Shown here piece by piece: positions 21,726-27,913 of a DNA stretch of 27,913 nt (its first letter is position 1; the number at the start of each line of letters is the position of its first letter). Position numbers and translations under genes: made by a program. Source of the stretch: a virus; the IMG/VR virus record IMGVR_UViG_3300033153_007322, positions 1 through 27,913 of that record, one strand, 5' to 3'. The notes below the pieces were generated by a model. It made no database searches, had not been told where the DNA came from, and saw only the letters and a list, made by a program, of their open reading frames with translations.

Positions 21726-21892
21726 ATAACATTGCCTAAACCTTCTATATGCTTAGGAAAACAGTAAACCCTAGCGTTAATTCGGTCCGAAATTAATTCC
21801 CTTTTCGCGTCTACGCACGCGGTCCTATTTTCAAACTCCACGCTTAGATTATCTAAGTTTGGATTTAAAAATATTATTAATAGTATTGTCAT
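21713..21892 (-). CDS. Small protein with hydrophobic N-terminus and two cysteines
   Basis: The 59-aa product begins MTILLIIFLNPNLDNLSVEF, a short hydrophobic stretch that could be a weak signal or anchor, followed by TACVDAKRELISDR and RVYCFPKH, with two Cys. SD AGGGAGAAA is good. The C-domain could be periplasmic with a disulfide; this is speculative. Confidence 0.55.
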   Translation of the reverse strand: MTILLIIFLNPNLDNLSVEFENRTACVDAKRELISDRINARVYCFPKHIEGLGNVIWIK

Positions 21893-21902
21893 GTTTTCTC
21901 CC

Positions 21903-22163
21903 TTATTTTTTAAATTCCCAGTAATTCCCTAACCTATCAACATATCGAACAGTTTTTTGTAAGACTAATTCGCTCTTATCTTTAGCCTCTAAATAATATT
22001 CTAAACTCTTTGATATAACTTCGTCATTTTCAAACCGTCGTTTCCAAGTATGTATTAATTCTATTAATATTTTCTCGGCCTCGTTTTCTAACCCGTATTG
22101 GGCTAATCTAGCGGTTAGTGTTCTTCTCAACTCAAAGTATTTTTCTTTTGATAATACATTCAT
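21903..22163 (-). CDS. Hypothetical helical protein
   Basis: The 86-aa product (MNVLSKEKYFELRRTLTARL, then AEKILIELIHTWKRRFENDE) is helical with mixed charge. Start follows the previous TGA directly (TGAATG) with no clear SD, so coupling is likely. No family recognised. Confidence 0.58.
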   Translation of the reverse strand: MNVLSKEKYFELRRTLTARLAQYGLENEAEKILIELIHTWKRRFENDEVISKSLEYYLEAKDKSELVLQKTVRYVDRLGNYWEFKK

Positions 22164-22321
22164 TTAACATCTATTTTAGCCTCTAATATGTCTGATTTGA
22201 TAATTCCGCCTATGAAGGAAAAGCAGCCAGAAAACCACATTGTAAATGCAAAAATCATTGTAGCTAATAACATTACTTCAAAAATACTCGGCTCTTTAGG
22301 TTTTCCGTGATTAGCCTTCAT
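22160..22321 (-). CDS. Very small membrane protein
   Basis: The 53-aa product has a polar start (MKANHGKPKEPSIFEVM) and a hydrophobic helix LLATMIFAFTMWFSGCFSFI, then a polar tail. It has a GGGGAAA SD. It is one of four tiny hydrophobic proteins in this block. Function unknown. Confidence 0.52.
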   Translation of the reverse strand: MKANHGKPKEPSIFEVMLLATMIFAFTMWFSGCFSFIGGIIKSDILEAKIDVK

Positions 22322-22571
22322 TATGTTTCCCCTTTAAATACGCCCAACATTTTTTATAATGGTCTTCTAACATTTCCTTAATTTCTCGGCTATGCTTATA
22401 GTCCGCAGCTTTTTGTTTTTCTAATTCCTTAAAAGTAGGCTTTGGACGTTCGGGAATAGGGCCGTCGAACATATATTCCCACGGCTCCGCATCCGGTCTC
22501 ATAGGGACTAGTTCGTCGTCTACGAATTCCCCGTTAACTAATAAATGTTCCCGTTTAAAAAATTGAGTCAT
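22311..22571 (-). CDS. Hypothetical charged protein
   Basis: The 86-aa product (MTQFFKREHLLVNGEFVDDE, then Pro-rich PIPERPKPTFKELEKQKAAD and a basic tail) starts one base after the SSB-like gene stop, so is coupled to it. The mixture of helical and Pro-rich segments does not identify a family. It may be a replication or recombination accessory, judged only by place. Confidence 0.58.
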   Translation of the reverse strand: MTQFFKREHLLVNGEFVDDELVPMRPDAEPWEYMFDGPIPERPKPTFKELEKQKAADYKHSREIKEMLEDHYKKCWAYLKGKHNEG

Positions 22572-23051
22572 TTAAAAAGGCAATTCTTCTTTAGCGTCCA
22601 TCACAGGAGGTTTAGCCGTCGGCGCATGGTTAACCGGAGCGTCGTCCTCTAAATCAGTTTCAGTCGATGAAATTACTAAGTCGTTATAGCCGTCTTTGTT
22701 TATCTCAACTTTAACATTAAAGCCGGTGCCTACAAGTGCGCCCATTAGCTCCATAGCTTTTTGCGCCGTCTCTTGATGCGATTTACAATCAGACGCGTCT
22801 AGATCGGTTTTAATTCCCATTACGCCCATTTGCCACGGTAAGAATTTAGCCGCCGTTCCGTCTGAAAAATAAAATCTTTTCCATAAAGTTGTTTGTTTGT
22901 ATTCGCCTTTTATTACTTCAAATCTAGCGTTTACATAGGGTATGTTTCTAGGCGCGCTGCCCTCTAAGTCTACAGTCACGTCATTTAAGACAACTACATA
23001 ATCGTTCTCTGGTATTGCTTCGGTTTGTTCTCGTTCTATTTCTCCAAACAT
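22572..23051 (-). CDS. SSB-like phage protein (DUF669 type)
   Basis: The 159-aa product has a beta-rich core (NDYVVVLNDVTVDLEGSA, then NARFEVIKGEYKQTTLWKRF), an FLPWQMGVMGIKTD segment, and a disordered acidic tail ending in KEELPF. That acidic, Phe-ending tip is like SSB tails that recruit partners. The family (DUF669) is found beside RecA-like or annealing proteins in many phages. Its neighbour is the Sak4-like ATPase, consistent with a paired recombination function on single-stranded DNA. SD AAAGGAAAC. Confidence 0.7.
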   Translation of the reverse strand: MFGEIEREQTEAIPENDYVVVLNDVTVDLEGSAPRNIPYVNARFEVIKGEYKQTTLWKRFYFSDGTAAKFLPWQMGVMGIKTDLDASDCKSHQETAQKAMELMGALVGTGFNVKVEINKDGYNDLVISSTETDLEDDAPVNHAPTAKPPVMDAKEELPF

Positions 23052-23063
23052 TTTTGTTTCCTT

Positions 23064-23087
23064 TTGTTATATTGTTATATTGTTATT
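23064..23087 (-). repeat. Three tandem 8-bp units between Sak4-like and SSB-like genes
   Basis: TTGTTATA, TTGTTATA, TTGTTATT occupy 23064-23071, 23072-23079 and 23080-23087. They span the stop of the ATPase gene and the leader of the SSB gene; copy-number change could alter the spacing upstream of the SSB SD. Confidence 0.6.
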
Positions 23088-23766
23088 TTAAATTATTCCA
23101 GTCCCTTAAAAGTTTTCCCGTCTCCGGTGTAATTACAAACGGCTCAACTCCATTAAATAAGTTAGTCCTATCCTTTGAAACCGTAACCGTATGATTTATT
23201 TCTATGTCAAAATTTACAGACAAATCATACTCGAAACCGTCGCGTTGAATTTCTTTTAAACCCATTTTCGTAACGGTCATTTTTCCGCTAGCGTCTTTTT
23301 CCATTGAGTAGTCTTGTTTTCGTCTCATACAGCAAATTATATTTATAGGGCTTTGTAAAATCTTATTAACAAACGCGTCGTGCATCGGGTTAACTTTTCG
23401 CCAATTAGTAAAGCTATTCCCTGGCATTTTTCCGTGAATATCTAGTACGCCGCCGGAGCCGTCCCATTCGTGCGAAGTGCTATCAATAATTATACATTCA
23501 AAACCTTGTTCTATAATATAGTCAATTGCTTTTACATATCTAGACGGGGCGAACGGCGGGGCAAAAGTTAAAACCGAGTAGTCGCCTAAATCACTATACA
23601 GATCCGCGCTCTGATTTTCAGTATCTAAAATGCAGACTTTATCGAGCGAACCCATTAGTCCGTGCGCTAAAAGAATTGCGCCGTATGTTTTTCCGCTACC
23701 CGAAGGTCCGGACATTCCTATTTTTAAAGGTATGTTGTGTCTCTTTGCTTTTCTAATTATTGACAT
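23083..23766 (-). CDS. Sak4-like recombination ATPase (phage AAA_24, RecA-like)
   Basis: The 227-aa product has a Walker A GPSGSGKT (20-27), a sensor-like segment ILDTENQSADLY (46-57), and a Walker B ECIIIDS (90-96) followed by a catalytic-like STSHEWDG. Later ICCMRRKQDYSM and KDRTNLFNG are typical of the phage nucleotide-binding/AAA_24 group that includes Sak4, which anneals or pairs single strands with its SSB. It is first in the minus operon. The leader AAAGGCGGTCAAAAA before ATG matches leaders at 26.6-27.1 kb on the other strand. Confidence 0.78.
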   Translation of the reverse strand: MSIIRKAKRHNIPLKIGMSGPSGSGKTYGAILLAHGLMGSLDKVCILDTENQSADLYSDLGDYSVLTFAPPFAPSRYVKAIDYIIEQGFECIIIDSTSHEWDGSGGVLDIHGKMPGNSFTNWRKVNPMHDAFVNKILQSPINIICCMRRKQDYSMEKDASGKMTVTKMGLKEIQRDGFEYDLSVNFDIEINHTVTVSKDRTNLFNGVEPFVITPETGKLLRDWNNLK

Positions 23767-23796
23767 TTTTTGACCGCCTTTTTTTTGTTGTGCCCT

Positions 23797-23825
23797 AAAT
23801 TAGTACATAGGAAATATTAATGCAA
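23797..23825 (-). promoter_or_regulatory. Candidate promoter of the minus-strand early operon
   Basis: On the minus strand TTGCAT (23825-23820) and TAATTT (23802-23797) have a 17-base spacer, about 30 bases before the Sak4-like start. The -10 is poor. It lies downstream of a terminator-like stem, so transcription from further upstream may be blocked there. Confidence 0.38.
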
Positions 23826-23846
23826 GTTATTTTTTAAATAAAAAAA

Positions 23847-23895
23847 AGCCTAGTAAAATCAAATGATTTGGCGGTCAAAAGAAAATTACTAGGCT
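23847..23895 (-). terminator. Terminator-like stem in the divergent intergenic region
   Basis: AGCCTAGTAA (23847-23856) pairs perfectly with TTACTAGGCT (23886-23895). On the minus strand the stem is followed by TTTTTTTATTT, as an intrinsic terminator. Inside the loop AAATCA/TGATTT forms a small second hairpin, and GGCGGTCAAAA at 23870-23880 matches the leaders of four genes. Being upstream of the Sak4-like gene it may be an attenuator or insulate the two divergent units. The rest of 23767-24036 is AT-rich and holds a TAACGA/TCGTTA hairpin near 23909-23929, but no gene. Confidence 0.6.
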
Positions 23896-24036
23896 AAAGG
23901 ACTAATTAATAACGAGAAGATATTTCGTTAGTCTTGAGGTTATTTATCAACTACTTTTTATTTTATGTAAAGGCTTTTATTTTCTCGGAGTTTGTTTTAA
24001 GGTTTTAATTCATTTCAAAATAAAAGGGGAGATATT

Positions 24037-26208
24037 TTGGCAAATACGCATAGCTATATTACTTACGCAGAAAAATTAGTAGAAAAAGGCTTACTAGTAA
24101 CGCCGGTTGAAAACAAAAGACCGATGTTTAAAGACTGGCAAATTACAGACGGCGACGAAGTATTAGAAAAGAAATCACTATGGAAAAAAGCCAATGGTTT
24201 AGGTTTAATCATGGGCAAAACCTCCGGAGTTATTTGTCTAGATATAGATATACTAGAGACAACCGAACGACTAAAAGAAGTTAGAACCGACTTAGAAAAA
24301 TTACTCCCGCCGATTTATTGCGGGCTATCCGGCAACCCTAAAAAGCCGGTCGCTAGACTATTTAAGTACAACGGGGAGCGATCAGAAAAATTCAAATTCA
24401 TAGACGCCGAATTATTATGCGAGGGCAATCAAAAAGTTATTCCTCCGTCAATACACCCAGACACTAAAGAGCCTTACACATGGGTTAATAAATCTTTATA
24501 CGACATAGACGTAGACGATTTACCGGACTTGCCGGAAAATATTTTAAACTATTTAAGAGATACAAACGAGGAATTTAGATATTCTACAGAGGCAAAAGGT
24601 AAATCCGTAGAGTTAACCAGTGAAAAGGGACGCTGTAAACATGGTTTTCATAATTTAATATCCGCGCGTTGTTTAAGGTTATTTCATCAAGGCTATCAAT
24701 TTGAGGACTTAGTAAGCGAGGCATTAAGATACGATAAAGAAGTAAACAAAGACGAGGACGACGTTTTATATTTTCTATGTCCTTCTAGAAAAGAATTTAG
24801 ATCAAAAAATAAAATGATAAACGCGACTAGGTTTGTAGCTGAAATTATTTTTAGAAATGTAAATAAAAGATATGATACTAATAATTTTTTTAAAGAAGAA
24901 TTAGCGAATGGATTTACTTACGACGACGGTAAAAGAATTTTTAGACAACATATTTCGCTTTACAATTACTTAAAAATTAAATCAGACGTTTGGTATATTC
25001 CGGAAATGAAGTCGTTTCAAGTTTTTGACGGCAAGAAATACGACATTGAGCCGGAGGACTATATTAAACGCTTCGCTCAAAAGCATTTTAAAAAGCCGTC
25101 GTGTACTTCGATCGGGGACAAATCAACATTTCTGGACTACGCCAAAAACGAACAACAAGCCAAAGCGCGAGACTTTACGCTAAAAGACACCGGCCTAGTT
25201 AATTTAAAAAATGGCGTCCTAGACGTTAAAGCAAATAAATTAATGAAACATAACAAAAAACATCGAATGCCTTACTTAATCGACGTGCCATATATATGTG
25301 GCAACGACGCACCTATCTGGGAAACGTTATTAGATTTAATTACATTGAGTCGTCCGCACATGGCTTTAGCTATTGAGGAATTTATAGGCTATGCGATTTC
25401 AGGTTGTGACTACAAAGTATTCAATAAGCTTTTAATATTAGACGGAGGCGGATCTAATGGTAAGTCTACCCTAATTAGAATTATTCAACATCTACTAGGC
25501 GAGGAAAACACATCAAGCGTTAGTCTAGAGTCGATTAATACGGAGCGTTTCGCCGGATTTCATTTAGTCAATAAGCTAATCAACTTTTGCGCCGAAGAAC
25601 CTCGCGAAGCTTTTTCCAATACCGGAGCCATTAAAAAGCTTACCGGCGGCGACTCTATTATGGTCGAGGAAAAACATAAGGGCGCATTTCAATATCATAA
25701 TTTATCTAAATTAATAATCAGTTATAATAAGATGCCATTTTTTCCGGATGACTCTTTAGGTATGAGACGCCGCATTATTTTAATACCATGCGATCAAAAC
25801 TTTGAAGACAGACCGGATCTAAAGATTAAAGACGTTGAGGCTCGTATATATCGCGCAGAATTGCCTCAAATTCTTTTTAGGTGTTTAAGTGCCTATCAAG
25901 ATGTTTTAAAGCGTGGGGAGTTTACGGCGGTCGTTGAGGGGGACGCCAAAGTCGATCAAATGGTCCTCGACTCTAATCCAATTCTAGAATTTATAAAAGA
26001 GCGAATAACTTTAACTAATAACGAATTTGATTTCGTTAAATTTTCTAAAATACATGCCAGCTTCGAGGACTTCGCCGGAACTAAAACGAAAATAGGTAAG
26101 ATAAAATTGAACAAAGAACTCAAAAGGGAGTTATCGAAGAATAACGCAGTAAGCTACAAGAAAACGGACGGTTGGGGATATCATGGGATCGTTCTAGATT
26201 CGATCTGA
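24037..26208 (+). CDS. Primase-polymerase / SF3 helicase (D5-like replication protein)
   Basis: The 723-aa protein starts at TTG with a good SD (AAAAGGGGAG). Residues about 9-180 resemble the bifunctional primase/polymerase domain: YAEKLVEKGLLVTPVENKRP, VICLDIDILE with acidic residues, and VIPPSIHPDT. Residues about 420-600 are a superfamily 3 helicase: Walker A GGGSNGKST (470-478), FCAEEPREAF (Walker B-like), KKLTGGDSIMVEEK and ISYNKMPFFPDDS, with an arginine finger region RRRIILIPC. It likely synthesises primers and unwinds the phage origin, which may lie directly downstream. It is the first gene of the plus-strand early block. Confidence 0.85.
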   Translation: MANTHSYITYAEKLVEKGLLVTPVENKRPMFKDWQITDGDEVLEKKSLWKKANGLGLIMGKTSGVICLDIDILETTERLKEVRTDLEKLLPPIYCGLSGNPKKPVARLFKYNGERSEKFKFIDAELLCEGNQKVIPPSIHPDTKEPYTWVNKSLYDIDVDDLPDLPENILNYLRDTNEEFRYSTEAKGKSVELTSEKGRCKHGFHNLISARCLRLFHQGYQFEDLVSEALRYDKEVNKDEDDVLYFLCPSRKEFRSKNKMINATRFVAEIIFRNVNKRYDTNNFFKEELANGFTYDDGKRIFRQHISLYNYLKIKSDVWYIPEMKSFQVFDGKKYDIEPEDYIKRFAQKHFKKPSCTSIGDKSTFLDYAKNEQQAKARDFTLKDTGLVNLKNGVLDVKANKLMKHNKKHRMPYLIDVPYICGNDAPIWETLLDLITLSRPHMALAIEEFIGYAISGCDYKVFNKLLILDGGGSNGKSTLIRIIQHLLGEENTSSVSLESINTERFAGFHLVNKLINFCAEEPREAFSNTGAIKKLTGGDSIMVEEKHKGAFQYHNLSKLIISYNKMPFFPDDSLGMRRRIILIPCDQNFEDRPDLKIKDVEARIYRAELPQILFRCLSAYQDVLKRGEFTAVVEGDAKVDQMVLDSNPILEFIKERITLTNNEFDFVKFSKIHASFEDFAGTKTKIGKIKLNKELKRELSKNNAVSYKKTDGWGYHGIVLDSI

Positions 26209-26460
26209 CCTAGTTTGGGGAAAAACTAGGAAAAGTAGGGAAAAACTAGGAACTTGTAACTCTATAGTATTACTATACTTTTCTTGTTTTTCCTAGTTTT
26301 ACTAGAAATAGTAGTAACAAGTATAAGGAAATAAATAAAAATATCGTAGAAAAAAAAGTAAAATGGACCCCATTCTAGGAATAGGGAAAAAAGCGGGAAT
26401 TCCTTAATGATATTACACACTTAGTCAATTCCTAGTTTTTTCCTAGTTCCCTACTTTATT
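26209..26460. repeat. Repeat-rich region, candidate replication origin
   Basis: GGGAAAAACTAGGAA occurs at 26218-26232 and 26238-26252 (20-base period). Inverted forms lie at 26287-26300, 26429-26443 (one mismatch) and 26440-26451 (shorter), and a partial forward copy at 26373-26391. TATAGTATTACTATA (26263-26277) is a perfect 7-1-7 palindrome. No gene is seen. Iteron-like sites directly downstream of a helicase-primase gene suit an origin or a regulatory hub. Confidence 0.6.
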
Positions 26461-26479
26461 TTCTTGAAATCTTTACGCA

Positions 26480-26508
26480 TTGCGACAATGGTTCGATATG
26501 TGTATAAA
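26480..26508 (+). promoter_or_regulatory. Candidate promoter for the downstream small-gene operon
   Basis: TTGCGA (26480-26485) and TATAAA (26503-26508) with a 17-base spacer resemble a sigma-70 promoter, about 85 bases before the gene at 26596. Between them and the gene, 26544-26582 is also AT-rich with a CTATATATATAG palindrome that may hold a second start site. Confidence 0.5.
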
Positions 26509-26595
26509 TAATGAATGAATTTTACATTTTTGTTACTTTAGGCTTGCTATTATTGTAATACTATGTCATACTATATATATAGAAAAGGCGGTCAA

Positions 26596-26928
26596 ATGAA
26601 CATACTTAAACCAAGAAATAAATTTGAAAAAGGTCTAGAAACAATGGGCTATAAAGTAGTAAGCGTTAGAACTAGTCAAAACGTTAAAAGATTTAACGGA
26701 AATTCTTATTATACGGCTAGTCAATCGTTTGTTGTTTATACGGTAGTAGACAAAAACGATAAATTTATTATGAAAAATTGTATTTATAGAAAAGATATTA
26801 AAGACACATTTAATCTTTGGCTTGATGCAGAGTCGCAAAGAATTATTTGCGAAATAAAAAATTCAAATAACGAGGACATAATCGAGGCAATGGAATTGGA
26901 TTTTAATAAAGGCGGTCAATATGGGTGA
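26596..26928 (+). CDS. Hypothetical small early protein
   Basis: The 110-aa product reads MNILKPRNKFEKGLETMGYK, then NSYYTASQSFVVYTVVDKND and an acidic-ended helix. It is beta-alpha-beta in feel but no family recognised. I start at ATG 26596 because AAAGGCGGTCAA sits just before it; a longer in-frame start at 26563 has none. Its end contains the SD leader of the next gene. Confidence 0.6.
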   Translation: MNILKPRNKFEKGLETMGYKVVSVRTSQNVKRFNGNSYYTASQSFVVYTVVDKNDKFIMKNCIYRKDIKDTFNLWLDAESQRIICEIKNSNNEDIIEAMELDFNKGGQYG

Positions 26929-27145
26929 ACCCAAATTAAAAAGATTTATGCGAGTAAGTAAAAAATTAAGATTTCAATGTTCAAAAACTACAGACATTAA
27001 AAGACTTAAAACTTTACAAAAAAGAATTGAAATTTGCATCAAAGTTATGCACCTAAGCAATATTAATAGCGGATTAGAGGACAAAAATAGCGTTCCAAAT
27101 ATTCCAAGTCTACAGGATTTAATTAACTATAAAGGCGGTAAATAA
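26921..27145 (+). CDS. Small basic protein
   Basis: The 74-aa product (MGEPKLKRFMRVSKKLRFQC, then DIKRLKTLQKRIEICIKVMH) is rich in Lys/Arg and helical, possibly nucleic-acid binding. It overlaps the end of the previous gene and has the AAAGGCGGTCAAT leader. No family recognised. Confidence 0.55.
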   Translation: MGEPKLKRFMRVSKKLRFQCSKTTDIKRLKTLQKRIEICIKVMHLSNINSGLEDKNSVPNIPSLQDLINYKGGK

Positions 27146-27429
27146 TGAAATTCCTAATCCTAATTATTAGTCTATATGGACTAAATGCTAACGCTATTGA
27201 AAACGATAAAAAATTACATCTAACATCAACTATGTTTATTTCCGGACTTGGAACCGCCGCCGTTAAAGCAAGCGGGAAAACTAAAACGCAATCTATACTT
27301 ACGGGAATTGTTCTCGCTAATATGGTCGGCTATGCTAAAGAGTCAACGGACGTTTATGTCGATAAAGAAGACTTGAAATATAATTTAATAGGTTCAATCA
27401 TTGGATCGTTTACAGTCTGGGAGTTTTAA
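27145..27429 (+). CDS. Exported YfiM/DUF2279-like small protein
   Basis: The 94-aa product has a signal peptide (MKFLILIISLYGLNANA, likely cut after Ala17). The mature part begins ENDKKLHLTSTMF, with hydrophobic helices and a later YAKESTDVY and DLKYNLIGSIIGS. The DKxxH, KE..D and D..N..G pattern resembles the DUF2279/YfiM group of small periplasmic or membrane proteins of unknown role. Leader AAAGGCGGTAAATA matches the group leader. It may act in the envelope early in infection. Confidence 0.58.
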   Translation: MKFLILIISLYGLNANAIENDKKLHLTSTMFISGLGTAAVKASGKTKTQSILTGIVLANMVGYAKESTDVYVDKEDLKYNLIGSIIGSFTVWEF

Positions 27430-27644
27430 TGAAATGGCTAAAAGGCACGCTTGTTGAACATAAACCTAGCGGTAAAGTAGGAATTGTAAATAGATACGAA
27501 GTCTATACAGACAAATTAGTAGTCGTCGTAATGAATAAACAAGGCAAACGTAGACACGCCCTTTATAGTGCCTCTAGCTGTAAAGAAACTACCTACGAGA
27601 AATGGGCTGAATTTATAAGGGATAAAATAAAATATGAAGTTTGA
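27429..27644 (+). CDS. Hypothetical small beta-rich protein
   Basis: The 71-aa product (MKWLKGTLVEHKPSGKVGIV, then YEVYTDKLVVVVMNKQGKRR) has SH3-like short strands. ATG overlaps the previous TAA (TAATG); SD GGGAGT. No family recognised. Confidence 0.58.
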   Translation: MKWLKGTLVEHKPSGKVGIVNRYEVYTDKLVVVVMNKQGKRRHALYSASSCKETTYEKWAEFIRDKIKYEV

Positions 27645-27867
27645 TCGGATTAAATTTTGGTATCATTGCTCGTTTTCAGGAGAAACTAAAAATATCGTTT
27701 GGTTTTATTGCGACGAAGGTCATCCAGGGGAGGGAGATTGGACCGGACCTTTTAAGTCGTTTACTCAATGTAAAAACGACGCGGTTGCATTCCATAAACA
27801 AGATATAGAGTCATCTAGACGGGCGATAAAATCAGTTAATAATATTAAGTATAGCGAGGTAAAATGA
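27634..27867 (+). CDS. Hypothetical small aromatic-rich protein
   Basis: The 77-aa product (MKFDRIKFWYHCSFSGETKN, then WFYCDEGHPGEGDWTGPFKS) is rich in Trp, Phe and Tyr with three cysteines. It overlaps the previous gene by 11 bases; an AAGGGA lies 13 bases upstream of the ATG. No family recognised. Confidence 0.55.
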   Translation: MKFDRIKFWYHCSFSGETKNIVWFYCDEGHPGEGDWTGPFKSFTQCKNDAVAFHKQDIESSRRAIKSVNNIKYSEVK

Positions 27868-27913
27868 AACATAGAAAAAATTATTCATTTAGAATAAAAG
27901 AAGAACTAATTAA
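27864..27913 (+). CDS. 5' end of a further small gene (partial)
   Basis: ATG at 27864 overlaps the previous TGA and has SD GAGGT. The visible residues, MKHRKNYSFRIKEELI, resemble the first strand of a ribbon-helix-helix protein, but 16 residues are not enough to be sure. The gene runs off the window. Confidence 0.45.
   Translation, partial: MKHRKNYSFRIKEELI

Noticed and set aside
26209-26460. CTAGGAAAAA repeats as a CRISPR array
   Set aside because: Repeats are 12-15 bp, in both orientations and with irregular short spacing, unlike CRISPR repeat-spacer units.

Overview
This window is an internal piece of the genome of a tailed phage or prophage with a long non-contractile tail (siphovirus-like). 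The evidence is a collinear head-tail connector, tail-completion, tail-tube, frameshifted tail-chaperone, tape-measure, distal-tail, hub and fibre module. It is followed by a glycan-type accessory cassette, a lysis cassette, and an early/replication block that is partly on the other strand. An amidase preceded by a lipoprotein nested in a small membrane protein gene looks like an endolysin plus spanin set, which suggests a Gram-negative host. Genes use purine-rich Shine-Dalgarno (SD) sites, several non-ATG starts and tightly overlapping stop/start pairs. The DNA is AT-rich by eye but strikingly CpG- and GAC-rich in the backbone. I cannot name the host or phage genus. No integrase, terminase, portal, tRNA, CRISPR array or insertion sequence was seen. 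|| Layout, plus strand 1-10668: end of an upstream structural gene, a head-tail connector that apparently starts at ATT, a gpG/gp10-like protein, a large fusion of a LamG-like domain, repeats and a tail-terminator-like domain, an MptE/Maf-like (DUF115) protein, the tail tube, a tail assembly chaperone with a -1 frameshift on a ten-A run, tape measure, distal tail, hub and fibre. Plus strand 10717-15717: a cassette of sugar/small-molecule enzymes: radical SAM protein, zinc-ribbon protein, SpsF-like cytidylyltransferase joined to a GT2 glycosyltransferase but broken by a 10-bp tandem duplication, a small unknown, a DAHP-synthase-like aldolase, and a methyltransferase with a TPR-like tail. Plus strand 15771-17025: lysis genes behind their own candidate promoter. 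Minus strand 17095-17889: a short nucleotide-sugar dehydrogenase. Plus strand 17961-18491: a VRR-NUC-type nuclease. || Minus strand 23766-18486: Sak4-like ATPase, SSB-like protein, then a chain of very small, overlapping genes (several membrane proteins and a predicted nuclease). It ends in a compositionally distinct set of small genes at about 18.5-20.7 kb with repeated leader sequences and a ribbon-helix-helix gene pair behind a repeat-containing promoter. Plus strand 24037-27913: primase-polymerase/SF3 helicase, a 354-bp non-coding region packed with CTAGGAAAAA-type repeats that is the best replication-origin candidate, then small early genes with a shared AAAGGCGGTCAA leader. || How it may fit together: the aldolase (PEP plus an aldose phosphate to a 2-keto-3-deoxy acid), the cytidylyltransferase (CMP activation), the GT2 and the Maf-like protein together resemble a phage-borne route for making and attaching an ulosonic-type sugar to the virion or host surface. 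This is inference from fold-level recognition. The tandem duplication that splits the cytidylyltransferase-GT2 gene looks like a reversible on/off lesion or a recent mutation.
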